A stretch of 64,000 bases of DNA from Roseovarius pelagicus (GTDB lineage Bacteria; Pseudomonadota; Alphaproteobacteria; Rhodobacterales; Rhodobacteraceae). A program made the translations under genes and the position numbers. Below, in pieces: positions 43,998 through 52,947 of the stretch. The notes beneath the pieces were generated by a model. That model was not told where the DNA came from and made no database searches. It worked only from the letters and a program-made list of their open reading frames with translations. The first letter of the stretch is position 1; every line of letters begins with the position of its first letter. The stretch is from assembly GCF_025639885.1 (NCBI RefSeq), contig NZ_CP106738.1, positions 1,488,001 through 1,552,000 on the forward strand, given 5' to 3'.

Positions 43998-45911
43998 ATG
44001 TCCAAAGTCATTGGTATTGACCTCGGAACCACAAATAGCTGCATCGCCATCATGGATGGCAGCCAAGCACGAGTCATCGAGAACGCCGAAGGCGCGCGCA
44101 CAACGCCGTCGATCGTCGCCTTCACCGAGAGCGAACGCCTCGTCGGTCAGCCTGCAAAACGGCAGGCCGTGACCAACCCCGAAAACACCGTCTTTGGTGT
44201 CAAACGTCTGATCGGTCGCCGTGCGGACGATCCGTATCTGGCCAAAGACAAGAAAAACATGCCGTTCAACGTCATCGATGGTGGCAATGGCGACGCATGG
44301 GTCGAAGCACGCGGCGAGAAATACTCGCCCAGCCAGATTTCGGCATTCATCCTCGGCAAGATGAAAGAAACCGCAGAGAGCTATCTGGGCGAGGACGTGA
44401 CCCAAGCCGTCATCACTGTGCCTGCCTATTTCAACGACGCCCAGCGTCAGGCGACCAAAGATGCTGGCAAAATCGCCGGTCTCGAAGTGCTGCGCATCAT
44501 CAACGAGCCGACAGCGGCTGCGCTGGCCTATGGTCTGGACAAGCAGGAAACGCACACCATCGCGGTCTATGACCTTGGCGGCGGTACGTTCGACGTGACC
44601 ATTCTGGAAATCGACGATGGCCTCTTCGAAGTGAAATCGACCAACGGCGACACGTTCCTCGGCGGTGAAGATTTCGACATGCGCATCGTCAACTATCTGG
44701 CCGATGCGTTCAAAAAGGAACACGGCGTCGATCTGACCAAGGACAAGATGGCCCTGCAGCGTCTGAAAGAGGCCGCGGAAAAAGCCAAGATCGAACTCAG
44801 CTCCTCCAGCCAGACCGAGATTAACCAACCCTTCATTTCGATGGGGTCGGATGGCTCGCCGCTGCACATGGTCATGAAACTGACCCGCGCCAAGCTGGAA
44901 AGCCTCGTGAACGATCTGATCAAGGCGTCGATCAAACCCTGCCAAGCGGCGCTCAAGGACGCGGGCATGTCAGCCAACGAGATCGACGAAGTCGTTCTGG
45001 TCGGCGGGATGACCCGGATGCCGAAGGTGATCGAAGAGGTCACGAAATTCTTTGGCAAAGAGCCGCACAAGGGTGTGAACCCGGATGAGGTCGTGGCGAT
45101 GGGTGCCGCCATTCAGGCTGGCGTTCTGCAAGGCGACGTCAAGGATGTGGTCCTGCTTGACGTGACTCCGCTGAGCTTGGGAATCGAAACGCTGGGTGGT
45201 GTGTTCACCCGTCTGATCGATCGCAACACCACGATCCCGACCAACAAGGGTCAGGTCTTCTCAACCGCCGAGGACAACCAGAACGCCGTGACGATCCGGG
45301 TGTTCCAGGGCGAGCGTGAAATGGCTGCGGACAACAAGATGCTCGGCCAGTTCAATCTGGAGAACATCCCGCCCGCACCACGCGGCATGCCACAGATCGA
45401 AGTGACCTTTGACATCGACGCCAACGGCATCGTGTCGGTTCAGGCCAAAGACAAGGGCACCGGCAAAGAGCACAAGATCACCATTCAGGCATCGGGTGGC
45501 CTTAGCGATGAGGACATCGAACAGATGGTTCGCGACGCCGAGGAGAATGCCGAGGCCGACAAGGAACGCCGTGAACTGGTCGAGGCCAAGAATCAGGCCG
45601 AAAGCCTGATCAACTCGACCGAGAAGTCGATGGAAGAGCATTCCGACAAAGTGGATCCGACCACCATCGAAGCGATCGAGCTGGCCATTGTCGCACTCAA
45701 GGACGAACTGGAAACCGACAATACGGCCAAGATCAAGTCGGGCATCCAGAACGTAACCGAAGCTGCGATGAAACTGGGCGAGGCGATCTACAAGGCCAGC
45801 GCCGAAGAGGCCGAAGACGGACCGACCGCTGCCGATGAGGCCACCGGACCGGGCGATGACGATATCGTCGACGCCGACTTCGAGGACCTTGACGATAACA
45901 AACGCGGCTAA
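43998..45911 (+). CDS. dnaK: Molecular chaperone DnaK (Hsp70)
   Basis: ATP-dependent Hsp70 chaperone working with DnaJ and GrpE. It has 637 residues, normal length. Seen: [12 protein letters not shown] (residues 5-16), the nucleotide-binding motifs [11 protein letters not shown] and [19 protein letters not shown] in the second ATPase lobe, the interdomain linker [13 protein letters not shown], and a C-terminal lid ending in an acidic tail ([14 protein letters not shown]). It is followed by a strong intercistronic hairpin and dnaJ. Confidence 0.98.
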   Translation: MSKVIGIDLGTTNSCIAIMDGSQARVIENAEGARTTPSIVAFTESERLVGQPAKRQAVTNPENTVFGVKRLIGRRADDPYLAKDKKNMPFNVIDGGNGDAWVEARGEKYSPSQISAFILGKMKETAESYLGEDVTQAVITVPAYFNDAQRQATKDAGKIAGLEVLRIINEPTAAALAYGLDKQETHTIAVYDLGGGTFDVTILEIDDGLFEVKSTNGDTFLGGEDFDMRIVNYLADAFKKEHGVDLTKDKMALQRLKEAAEKAKIELSSSSQTEINQPFISMGSDGSPLHMVMKLTRAKLESLVNDLIKASIKPCQAALKDAGMSANEIDEVVLVGGMTRMPKVIEEVTKFFGKEPHKGVNPDEVVAMGAAIQAGVLQGDVKDVVLLDVTPLSLGIETLGGVFTRLIDRNTTIPTNKGQVFSTAEDNQNAVTIRVFQGEREMAADNKMLGQFNLENIPPAPRGMPQIEVTFDIDANGIVSVQAKDKGTGKEHKITIQASGGLSDEDIEQMVRDAEENAEADKERRELVEAKNQAESLINSTEKSMEEHSDKVDPTTIEAIELAIVALKDELETDNTAKIKSGIQNVTEAAMKLGEAIYKASAEEAEDGPTAADEATGPGDDDIVDADFEDLDDNKRG

Positions 45912-45930
45912 GCGCCTCGTAGAACCCAAA

Positions 45931-45959
45931 CGGGGGTCGGGCCCAGTGCCCGGCCCCCG
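45931..45959 (+). other. Strong hairpin between dnaK and dnaJ
   Basis: A 12-bp stem, CGGGGGTCGGGC (45931-45942) with GCCCGGCCCCCG (45948-45959), has one G-U pair and a 5-base loop. No T-run follows. It begins 19 bp after dnaK and may stabilise dnaK mRNA or lower dnaJ expression. Confidence 0.7.
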
Positions 45960-45985
45960 AACGGTTCGAGGAAAGGAGTTCTCGA

Positions 45986-47134
45986 ATGGCCAAACGTGAC
46001 TATTACGACGTACTCGGCATTTCCAAAGGTGCCTCGGCGGACGAGATCAAGAAAGCCTACCGGCAAAAGGCCAAGGCGCTACATCCCGACCGCAACAAGG
46101 ATAATCCCGACTCCGAGAAACAGTTCAAGGAAGCGGGCGAGGCGTATGACGTCCTGAAAGATGCCGAGAAGAAAGCCGCTTATGATCGGTTCGGCCACGC
46201 TGCCTTTGAGGGCGGCATGGGCGGCGGCCAGCGCCCCGGTGGTGCCGGCGGCGCTCATGGTGATTTCTCGTCAGCCTTCTCAGACGTGTTCGACGATCTG
46301 TTCGGCGATTTTATGGGCGCACGCGGTGGCGGCGGAGGACGACGTGCCGCACGCGGCTCTGACCTGCGCTACAACATGCGTGTCGCACTGGAAGAGGCAT
46401 TTTCCGGACTGCAAAAGACGATCAACGTGCCGACGTCCATCGCTTGCGGGTCTTGCGACGGTTCCGGGGCCGAAGGCGGTGCGGAACCGACCACTTGCCC
46501 GACCTGTTCGGGCATGGGCAAAGTGCGCGCTCAGCAGGGTTTCTTTACCGTTGAACGGGGTTGCCCCACGTGTTCGGGCATGGGACAGATCATCAAGAAC
46601 CCATGCAAGACCTGCGGTGGCCAAGGCCGGGTCGAAAAGGATCGCGCGCTCAGCGTGAACATCCCCGCAGGGGTAGAGACCGGCACACGCATCCGTCTGT
46701 CTGGCGAAGGTGAAGCCGGTATGCGCGGCGGCCCTCCGGGCGATCTCTACATCTTCATCGAGGTGGCCAAGCACAAGCTCTTTGAGCGCGAAGAGGTCAA
46801 TCTCTTTTGCAACGTGCCCGTGTCCGTTGCCACAGCGGCGCTGGGTGGCGATATCGAAGTGCCCACCATCGACGGTGGCCGCAGCCGGGTCAAAATTCCG
46901 GCAGGCAGCCAATCGGGCCGCCAGATGCGCCTGCGCAACAAGGGCATGCCAGCCCTGCGCGGTGGCGGGTCGGGGGATATGTTCATAGAACTGGCGGTAG
47001 AGACACCGGTGAACCTGACGTCGAAGCAAAAAGAACTGCTGCGCGAATTCGAGGCGCTGTCCGAGGACAACAACCCCGAAAGCAAAAGCTTCTTCTCGTC
47101 GGTGAAATCCTTCTGGGACAGCATGAAAAGCTGA
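45986..47134 (+). CDS. dnaJ: Co-chaperone DnaJ (Hsp40)
   Basis: Type I Hsp40 that stimulates the DnaK ATPase. It has 382 residues. Seen: J-domain with the HPD motif (LHPDRN, about residues 33-35), Gly-rich linker (about 78-120), zinc-finger domain with four CxxC-type repeats (CGSC, CPTC, CPTC, CKTC, residues about 152-210), and a C-terminal substrate-binding domain. AAAGGAG lies eight bases before the ATG. An intrinsic terminator follows. Confidence 0.98.
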   Translation: MAKRDYYDVLGISKGASADEIKKAYRQKAKALHPDRNKDNPDSEKQFKEAGEAYDVLKDAEKKAAYDRFGHAAFEGGMGGGQRPGGAGGAHGDFSSAFSDVFDDLFGDFMGARGGGGGRRAARGSDLRYNMRVALEEAFSGLQKTINVPTSIACGSCDGSGAEGGAEPTTCPTCSGMGKVRAQQGFFTVERGCPTCSGMGQIIKNPCKTCGGQGRVEKDRALSVNIPAGVETGTRIRLSGEGEAGMRGGPPGDLYIFIEVAKHKLFEREEVNLFCNVPVSVATAALGGDIEVPTIDGGRSRVKIPAGSQSGRQMRLRNKGMPALRGGGSGDMFIELAVETPVNLTSKQKELLREFEALSEDNNPESKSFFSSVKSFWDSMKS

Positions 47135-47142
47135 TCAAATCA

Positions 47143-47178
47143 CGGGCCGGTCACATCGCTGACCGGCCCGTTTTCTTT
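47143..47178 (+). terminator. Rho-independent terminator after dnaJ
   Basis: A perfect 11-bp stem, CGGGCCGGTCA (47143-47153) with TGACCGGCCCG (47160-47170), has a 6-base loop. TTTTCTTT follows. It ends the dnaK-dnaJ unit, starting eight bases after the dnaJ stop. Confidence 0.9.
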
Positions 47179-47191
47179 CGGAGTGAACGCC

Positions 47192-47983
47192 TTGCACTCA
47201 TGGTCGGACATCAGGGATGGCATCGAGGCACTTGCCCGGATGGACCGGACGTTTCAGGTCTTTGGCGCACGGCAACACCGCTACCGGATCGGCCCATCGC
47301 TGTCCGATGATGCCATCGCGGCATGGGAGGCCACGCAACGCTGCGCCATGCCCGTACCGCTGCGGGCAGCGTATCAAACCCTCGGAACCGCCGGGGTGGG
47401 GCCGCACTACGGCCTGCGCCCGCCACATCTGATCCGCCTGCACCGCCCTGCCGATCCGTTCCGCAGCGGCACCACGCTGATGGAGTTGGCCAGAGCGCGC
47501 GATCCGGGAGAGGGTGCAGCGGACGACCATCCCGATATCGACTATATCTTCAGCGCCGAGGATGATTGGAGTGTCCCGGACCATGCTCTGACCGGCCTTG
47601 CCGTGATCCTGAACGCGGGCTGCGAGACCGAACTTGCCATCGTCACCGCCGGGCCCGAGGCCGGCAGCTGCGTCTGGCTGACCACAGGCGTCAGACCCTC
47701 ACCTGCCCCGCCGCTGATCACGCTTTTCACAGAATGGGTCGCGACCGAGACCGCCAATTTTGCCTGCATCGCCGCATTGCTTGATACCGCGCCCAGCGCC
47801 GCTGCCCTGCGCGATGCCGCCGTGGCGCAGCGCGGTCTATATCGGGCGCTCGACTACATGGTAAGTGCCCTCGGGATCGACAAACCGGCTTACCTCTTTG
47901 GCGAGACCGAAAACCGCTTTCACGGCGCGACACAACTGCCGTGGTTCGAGGCGCAGTTTGCCGCGTCGAAAAACCTCCGCTGA
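47192..47983 (+). CDS. SMI1/KNR4 (SUKH)-family protein
   Basis: About 263 residues. The N-terminal half carries a SUKH/SMI1-like domain (LSDDAIAAWEA ... PVPLRAAYQTLGTAGVGPHYGL), with the GxGPxYGL signature. The remainder is less typical, with a Cys/Trp-containing middle and an ending in FHGATQLPWFEAQF. SUKH proteins act as immunity proteins against nuclease toxins in some bacteria, but many single-copy members have unknown roles. GGAG at 47180-47183 suits a TTG start at 47192; a GTG at 47183 overlaps it. It lies right after the dnaJ terminator. Confidence 0.78.
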   Translation: MHSWSDIRDGIEALARMDRTFQVFGARQHRYRIGPSLSDDAIAAWEATQRCAMPVPLRAAYQTLGTAGVGPHYGLRPPHLIRLHRPADPFRSGTTLMELARARDPGEGAADDHPDIDYIFSAEDDWSVPDHALTGLAVILNAGCETELAIVTAGPEAGSCVWLTTGVRPSPAPPLITLFTEWVATETANFACIAALLDTAPSAAALRDAAVAQRGLYRALDYMVSALGIDKPAYLFGETENRFHGATQLPWFEAQFAASKNLR

Positions 47984-48082
47984 CGCGCGTCTTGTCCCTG
48001 CCGCCCTTCCCAAATGCTGCGGCGCAGGATACTGTGCGCCCCAAGCGCCGCAGATGACGGCGCAGCATAAGGGGTGCGGGAT

Positions 48083-48892
48083 ATGGCGCATATCATTGTC
48101 GTCGGGAACGAAAAGGGTGGCGCGGGAAAATCGACCGTGTCGATGCATGTGGCGACCGCACTGGCGCGGATGGGCCATCAGATCAGCGCGCTTGACCTCG
48201 ATCTGCGGCAAAAGACGTTTGGCCGATATGTCGACAACCGTCAGGCATTCATCCAGAAATCTGGGCTTGACCTGCCCAGCCCGCATTACCACGACTTGCC
48301 CGAAGTCGATCAGTCGAACCTCAAACCCGGCGAAAACGTCTATGACCGCCGCCTTTCCGAAGCTGTAGCCCAGTTGGAGCCTGACAGCGATTTCATCGTG
48401 ATTGATTGCCCCGGCTCACACACACGTCTCAGCCAAGTGGCGCACAGTCTGGCCGATACGCTGATCACGCCACTGAACGACAGCTTCGTTGATTTTGACC
48501 TGCTCGCGCATGTCGATGCCGAGGCGACCAAGGTTCTCAAACCATCCGTCTACTCAGAAATGGTCTGGAACGCGCGACAACTGCGCGCGCAGGCCGGGCT
48601 AAAGCCGATCGACTGGATCGTGGTGCGTAACCGTTTGGGCGCACAGCAAATGGTCAACAAGAAGAAGATGGGCGCGGCACTCGACAACCTTGCCAAGCGG
48701 ATCGGCTTTCGCATCGCCCCCGGCTTTAACGAGCGGGTGATTTTCCGCGAATTATTCCCGCGCGGATTGACCCTGCTCGACCTCAAGGACGTGGGCGTCA
48801 AACAGCTCAACATCTCGAACGTCGCCGCCCGACAAGAGTTGCGTGATTTGATGAAGGCGCTGAAGCTACCTGGAGTCGACGTCAACTTCTGA
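48083..48892 (+). CDS. mipZ: Division-plane positioning ATPase MipZ
   Basis: ParA/MinD-superfamily ATPase that forms a polar gradient and blocks FtsZ assembly away from mid-cell; it replaces MinCD in many alphaproteobacteria. It has 269 residues. Seen: deviant Walker A NEKGGAGKST (residues 8-17), the LDLDLRQKTFGRYVDNR segment, Walker B FIVIDCPGS, and the MipZ-typical NRLGAQQMVNKKKM. The start at 48083 (MAHIIVVGNEKGG) fits family length; GTG at 48074 would add three residues. Its 3' end overlaps the convergent transporter gene. Confidence 0.93.
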   Translation: MAHIIVVGNEKGGAGKSTVSMHVATALARMGHQISALDLDLRQKTFGRYVDNRQAFIQKSGLDLPSPHYHDLPEVDQSNLKPGENVYDRRLSEAVAQLEPDSDFIVIDCPGSHTRLSQVAHSLADTLITPLNDSFVDFDLLAHVDAEATKVLKPSVYSEMVWNARQLRAQAGLKPIDWIVVRNRLGAQQMVNKKKMGAALDNLAKRIGFRIAPGFNERVIFRELFPRGLTLLDLKDVGVKQLNISNVAARQELRDLMKALKLPGVDVNF

Positions 48893-49775
48893 TCATGCGT
48901 GCCCGCCTTCGGCGCAGCGCCACGATATTGGACACAAACAGCGCCCCGATGACCACGCCTCCGCCTATGATCGCCCAGCGGCCGGGATCCTCTCCGATCA
49001 CCGCCCACACCAGCAGCGGTGCTAACACAGATTCCAGCAGTATCAGCAGCGACACTTCGGCAGAACTGATATAGCGCGGCCCCAACGTCAGCAGCGGACT
49101 TGAGAGCGCGATGAACATCCCGTGCGGCACGAACAAATGCCATTGCCCCGATATCGCTGCGCCGGGATCGGTAAAAAACAACATCGCAACAGCCGTGCCG
49201 AGATAAGCAACCGGAATGGCCGGGATCATCGAGGTTGCCTTGACCTTGCGCACCGCCGTCAACGCCCCCGCAAAAGCCACCGAAACCAGCACCGCCACCA
49301 AATCGCCCTTCCACGAGGAAATCTGACTCTCGTGCGATCCATAAGCGATCAGGCCAAGACCAAAGAGCACCGGAATCATCGTTAGCACCATGCGGCGCTG
49401 AATTGGTTCGCCCAGAAAAATGCGACTCATCACTGCGGAAAAGATCGGGATCGAGGCAAAGATAAAGACCACATTCGCGACGCTCGTCAGACTGACCGCG
49501 AACACGAACCCCGGTGCGGTACTGCCCATCAGCACGGTATAGATCAACCCCGGCCAACCGGTTCGTGCCGCAGCACGAAACGCTCCAACTCCTTGAAAAA
49601 TAAGTACTCCCAGAGCGATCAGCGCCCCTGCCACGGCACTGCGCCAGAAAATTATGGTGAACGGATCAGCCTCGATCAGCCGTACAAACAGGCTGTCAGG
49701 TACAACCATCAGAACGCCGAGCGTCGTAATCAATATGCCCTTGAGGTGCTCGTTCATTCGCCGGAGTTTGGCCAT
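48882..49775 (-). CDS. EamA/DMT-superfamily transporter
   Basis: A 297-residue protein with about ten membrane helices in two EamA repeats. Seen: LVVPDSLFVRLIEADPFTIIFWRS-type first repeat (VPDSLFVRLI, FTIIFWRS) and SAEVSLLILLESVLAPLLVW in the second, shown in part. Substrate unknown. An ATG at 49757 is an alternative start; neither has a clear ribosome site. It overlaps the 3' end of mipZ by 11 bases. Confidence 0.87.
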   Translation of the reverse strand: MAKLRRMNEHLKGILITTLGVLMVVPDSLFVRLIEADPFTIIFWRSAVAGALIALGVLIFQGVGAFRAAARTGWPGLIYTVLMGSTAPGFVFAVSLTSVANVVFIFASIPIFSAVMSRIFLGEPIQRRMVLTMIPVLFGLGLIAYGSHESQISSWKGDLVAVLVSVAFAGALTAVRKVKATSMIPAIPVAYLGTAVAMLFFTDPGAAISGQWHLFVPHGMFIALSSPLLTLGPRYISSAEVSLLILLESVLAPLLVWAVIGEDPGRWAIIGGGVVIGALFVSNIVALRRRRARMIRS

Positions 49776-49949
49776 AGCCGCGACGATGTAAAGCCCTCAG
49801 TCGCCCGGCGGATACCATGATCAGACCGGCAGGCTCTCAGGTCGCGTGTGATCCTTGGCAAATTATGTCGCAAACAGGATCGCGCGTCCTTTCGCCCCAA
49901 AATTTACCTGATACAGTCGTACTCATCTCTCTGCCTTTCCGGAGGTCCG

Positions 49950-50228
49950 ATGCCTGCCCTGTCAATCTTCTGGTTTGCTCTCACCGGGCTGATATTTGCG
50001 ATCTGGGCCATGCAGATGTTTCGCGGTCTTTCGCGCCTGTTTCAGGCTGCACGGGCGCGTGCGGATGCACGTGGCGCGATGTGGCCCACACCTATCGAGC
50101 AGCTAACCAGTTTCCGCGATTTTCTGACCGAGCCCGAATATCGCCGCGATCGACGCCGCCTACTGATCCTGACTTTGTTGATGTTCGCCGCAATCAGCGG
50201 GCAAATGATGCTGAACCCGCCCACCTGA
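49950..50228 (+). CDS. Small membrane protein of unknown function
   Basis: A 92-residue protein with two hydrophobic segments, about residues 5-25 and 70-86, separated by a basic, Arg-rich cytoplasmic loop (SRLFQAARARADARG). GGAGG lies four bases before the ATG at 49950. No family recognised. It lies 15 bp upstream of the HpcH/HpaI aldolase gene and may be co-transcribed. Confidence 0.65.
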   Translation: MPALSIFWFALTGLIFAIWAMQMFRGLSRLFQAARARADARGAMWPTPIEQLTSFRDFLTEPEYRRDRRRLLILTLLMFAAISGQMMLNPPT

Positions 50229-50243
50229 CCCCAAGGAGCCGTA

Positions 50244-51017
50244 ATGCCCGCCCCCGAAAACCGTTTTAAAGCTGCGCTTTCCCGTGGTGAAACACAATAT
50301 GGCTGCTGGGCCGGTTTCGCCGATCCGTACCCAACCGAAATGCTGGCCACAGCCGGTTTCGACTGGCTGGTGATCGACGGCGAGCACGCGCCAAACGACT
50401 TGCGCACGATCATGGCGCAGCTTCAGGTGCTCGAAGGACACCACAGCGCCCCCGTTGTGCGCCTCCCGATGGGCGAGGCATGGATGATCAAGCAGGTGTT
50501 GGATATCGGCGCGCAAACCCTGTTAATCCCGATGGTCGAAAGCGCCGAGCAAGCACAGCAAATCTCCCGCGCCATGTGCTATCCCCCACGGGGAATACGC
50601 GGCTCTGGTGCGGCCCTCGCACGCGCCTCACGGTTCTCGGAAATCCCAGATTACATCGGCACTGCCAATGACCAGATGTGTCTGCTGGTGCAGGTTGAGA
50701 CGCAGGCAGGCATTGATGCGCTGGACGACATTCTGGCCGTAGAAGGCGTCGATGGCGTCTTTATCGGTCCCTCGGATCTGGCCGCCGATATGGGCCATGC
50801 TGGCGACAGCAACGCGCCTGAAGTGCGGCGTGTGATAAAGGATGCACTGTCCCGCATCGCGGCATCAAGCAAGGCTGCGGGAATCCTTGCGCTGGATCAC
50901 GACACTGCGCAAATCTATCGCGACTGGGGTGCGCAGTTTTTGGCGGTGGGGATAGACGTCGTTCTACTGGCACAGGCTGCGCGCGGTCTGATGGCCCGTT
51001 GGCGCAGCGATGACTGA
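50244..51017 (+). CDS. HpcH/HpaI-family aldolase
   Basis: A 257-residue class II (metal-dependent) pyruvate aldolase. Seen: VIDGEHAPNDL with the catalytic-type His (about residues 43-53), IPMVESAEQA, YPPRGIRGSG, the metal-binding glutamate in VQVETQAGIDALDDI, and FIGPSDLAADMG. Relatives cleave 4-hydroxy-2-oxoheptanedioate, 2-keto-3-deoxyglucarate or 2-keto-3-deoxyrhamnonate. AAGGAG precedes the ATG. The last eight bases overlap the kinase gene, which hints at a shared sugar-acid pathway; the substrate is not determined. Confidence 0.92.
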   Translation: MPAPENRFKAALSRGETQYGCWAGFADPYPTEMLATAGFDWLVIDGEHAPNDLRTIMAQLQVLEGHHSAPVVRLPMGEAWMIKQVLDIGAQTLLIPMVESAEQAQQISRAMCYPPRGIRGSGAALARASRFSEIPDYIGTANDQMCLLVQVETQAGIDALDDILAVEGVDGVFIGPSDLAADMGHAGDSNAPEVRRVIKDALSRIAASSKAAGILALDHDTAQIYRDWGAQFLAVGIDVVLLAQAARGLMARWRSDD

Positions 51018-51942
51018 AACCTGGTTGCTGGCCGACGTGGGGGCCAGCAACACCCGCTTTGGCCTGACCCGCAACGGAACTCTTCTGGCAAGCACTGTTC
51101 GCAGTTACCGCAATGCTCTGGCGGATGATTTCACCGCCTTGGCAAAGACCTACCTGAGCGAGCAAAACGCAGGTCCGATTGCTGCGCTTTGTGCCGGGGT
51201 CGCAGGCCCGGTGCAGGACGGGACTGCGCAGTTAACCAATCTCGATTGGCATCTGGTCAGCGCTGACCTCTCACGCAGTCTGGGCATTGAACAAATACAT
51301 CTGCTCAATGATCTACAGGCTCAGGGCCATGCACTCGATGATCTCTGTGATGATGATGTGGAATGCCTGATCGCTGGCCGCGCTGCCACCCCGGACACCA
51401 CGCGGCTGGTGCTGGGTCTCGGGACCGGGTGCAACATTGCAGCGGTTCACCGGCGGGGCGACGCCCTGTTTGTACCGCCATCTGAGACGGGCCATACCCG
51501 TCTGCCGTTTCTGCCTGACCTGCCCGGCCCGGTGAGCCGCGTACTGGGCTGGCATGGAGCGCATCTACCAATCGAAGCGGCGCTATGCGGTCGCGGCTTA
51601 CTTCAGATTGCCAGCGCTTGCGGGTCGGATGCCAGCACGACCGACAGTGTCGTGGCCCGTGGTGTCCATGCCGGCCCAGAGGCCGAGGCGCTGCACCACT
51701 ACATGCAGCTTCTTGGCACAATCACCGGGGACATCGCATTGGCACATCTACCGATGGGGGGGATTTACCTGATCGGCGGGTTGGCGCGTGCCATCGCCCC
51801 ATTCGTCGCGAGCTCAGCCTTTTGCGATGCCTTCTTGGACAAAGGACCTTACCGGCACATAGTGGAAGCCATCCCGGTCCATATCGTGTCGGATGATAGT
51901 GCCGCGCTGCTGGGTTGCGCGCGTGTTTTACGGGGCACTTGA
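51010..51942 (+). CDS. glk: Glucokinase-family sugar kinase
   Basis: A 310-residue kinase of the bacterial glucokinase family (ASKHA fold). Seen: the phosphate-binding LLADVGASNTRFGL (residues 6-19), GVAGPVQDGTAQLTNLDW, the catalytic-region LNDLQAQGHAL, GLGTGCNIAAV, and SETGHTRLPF. It should phosphorylate glucose or a related hexose with ATP. It overlaps the aldolase gene by eight bases. An alternative sugar specificity cannot be excluded. Confidence 0.88.
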   Translation: MTETWLLADVGASNTRFGLTRNGTLLASTVRSYRNALADDFTALAKTYLSEQNAGPIAALCAGVAGPVQDGTAQLTNLDWHLVSADLSRSLGIEQIHLLNDLQAQGHALDDLCDDDVECLIAGRAATPDTTRLVLGLGTGCNIAAVHRRGDALFVPPSETGHTRLPFLPDLPGPVSRVLGWHGAHLPIEAALCGRGLLQIASACGSDASTTDSVVARGVHAGPEAEALHHYMQLLGTITGDIALAHLPMGGIYLIGGLARAIAPFVASSAFCDAFLDKGPYRHIVEAIPVHIVSDDSAALLGCARVLRGT

Positions 51943-52010
51943 ATTCAGCGACCAAGACACCCCGACAGGCGACAGGTAGAGCACCCGGTTTCGGCACTCG
52001 CCCGGACGTA

Positions 52011-52742
52011 TCATTTTTTCAGCGGAATGACCGTCCTGATCCGTGGTGTCACTTCGTTCACTGAATCTCCGTATTTCTTGCGGGCCGTGGCGGTGCTGAC
52101 GGTGGGCGGAACGATGGCCGGCTCACCCGCGATCCAGTCCATCGGCGTCCCCAGTTCCTGCGTATCAAACAATTGCAAGGCATCAAGCACCCGCAGAATC
52201 TCTTCGACGCTGCGCCCCACATTTGACGGATACTCCGACACCCAGCGAAGCCGCATGGCGGGATCAAAGATCATCGTCTTACGAACCGTCGGCTCGAACG
52301 GCGCATTTTCGTGCTGCGCGCCCATAGCGCTGCAAATTTCACCGCGTTCATCACATACAAGCGGCGTTTTTATCGAGGTGTTGAACAATTCGCCCACTTC
52401 TGCGAGCCAATTGATGTTGGTGTTCAATCCGCACGGGGTGATACCCAGAACCTGCGCACCACGTTCCTCGAATTCTCCGCGCTGCATTTCCATTCCGACC
52501 AGCTCTGTATCGCTCACGCCCGCGCGCTTCAGCGGATAGCTACAGACGACAGTCCACATCCCTTCTGCCCATGTGTGAAAGTCGATACGCCCGTGGGTCG
52601 ACTGGCAAGTGATGTTTGGTGCGATATCGCCCAGTTTTGGACTCCAGCTTACTGTTTTGCGATAGCTCTTTGGCAGATCGATAACATTGCTGGCGTCATC
52701 AGAAGTGTTGTCTTGCGGCATAAAGAGTTCCTGCAAACTCAT
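52011..52742 (-). CDS. Peroxiredoxin-fold protein lacking the peroxidatic cysteine
   Basis: A 243-residue AhpC/TSA-family protein, Prx6-like in layout: LGDIAPNITCQSTHGRIDF (about 38-55), the former active-site loop, then the QVLGITPCGLNTNINWL region and a C-terminal domain with WVSEYPSNVGRSVEEILR. The catalytic loop usually reads HPxxFTPVCTTE; here it reads YPLKRAGVSDTE, with Ser77 at the peroxidatic Cys position and the FTP residues replaced. Ordinary thiol peroxidase activity is therefore unlikely. The start at 52742 is chosen for AAGGGG upstream. It is divergent from parE. Confidence 0.85.
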   Translation of the reverse strand: MSLQELFMPQDNTSDDASNVIDLPKSYRKTVSWSPKLGDIAPNITCQSTHGRIDFHTWAEGMWTVVCSYPLKRAGVSDTELVGMEMQRGEFEERGAQVLGITPCGLNTNINWLAEVGELFNTSIKTPLVCDERGEICSAMGAQHENAPFEPTVRKTMIFDPAMRLRWVSEYPSNVGRSVEEILRVLDALQLFDTQELGTPMDWIAGEPAIVPPTVSTATARKKYGDSVNEVTPRIRTVIPLKK

Positions 52743-52947
52743 GATTTCTACCCCTTTTATACCCGATTGCATTTTTTGGGAGACGTTGCACCCATTGGTT
52801 GCATCTTGACACGTTCATTGGGGCGAAATTAGGGCAAGTAAACAATTCTGTTCAAAAATCGAAACAATCTTCTCGATTGGCCTACGTCAGTTTGCCACTG
52901 GCCAATCGACCCTGCGCTCTGGCATACTCAAACCAACCAAAAAAGCC

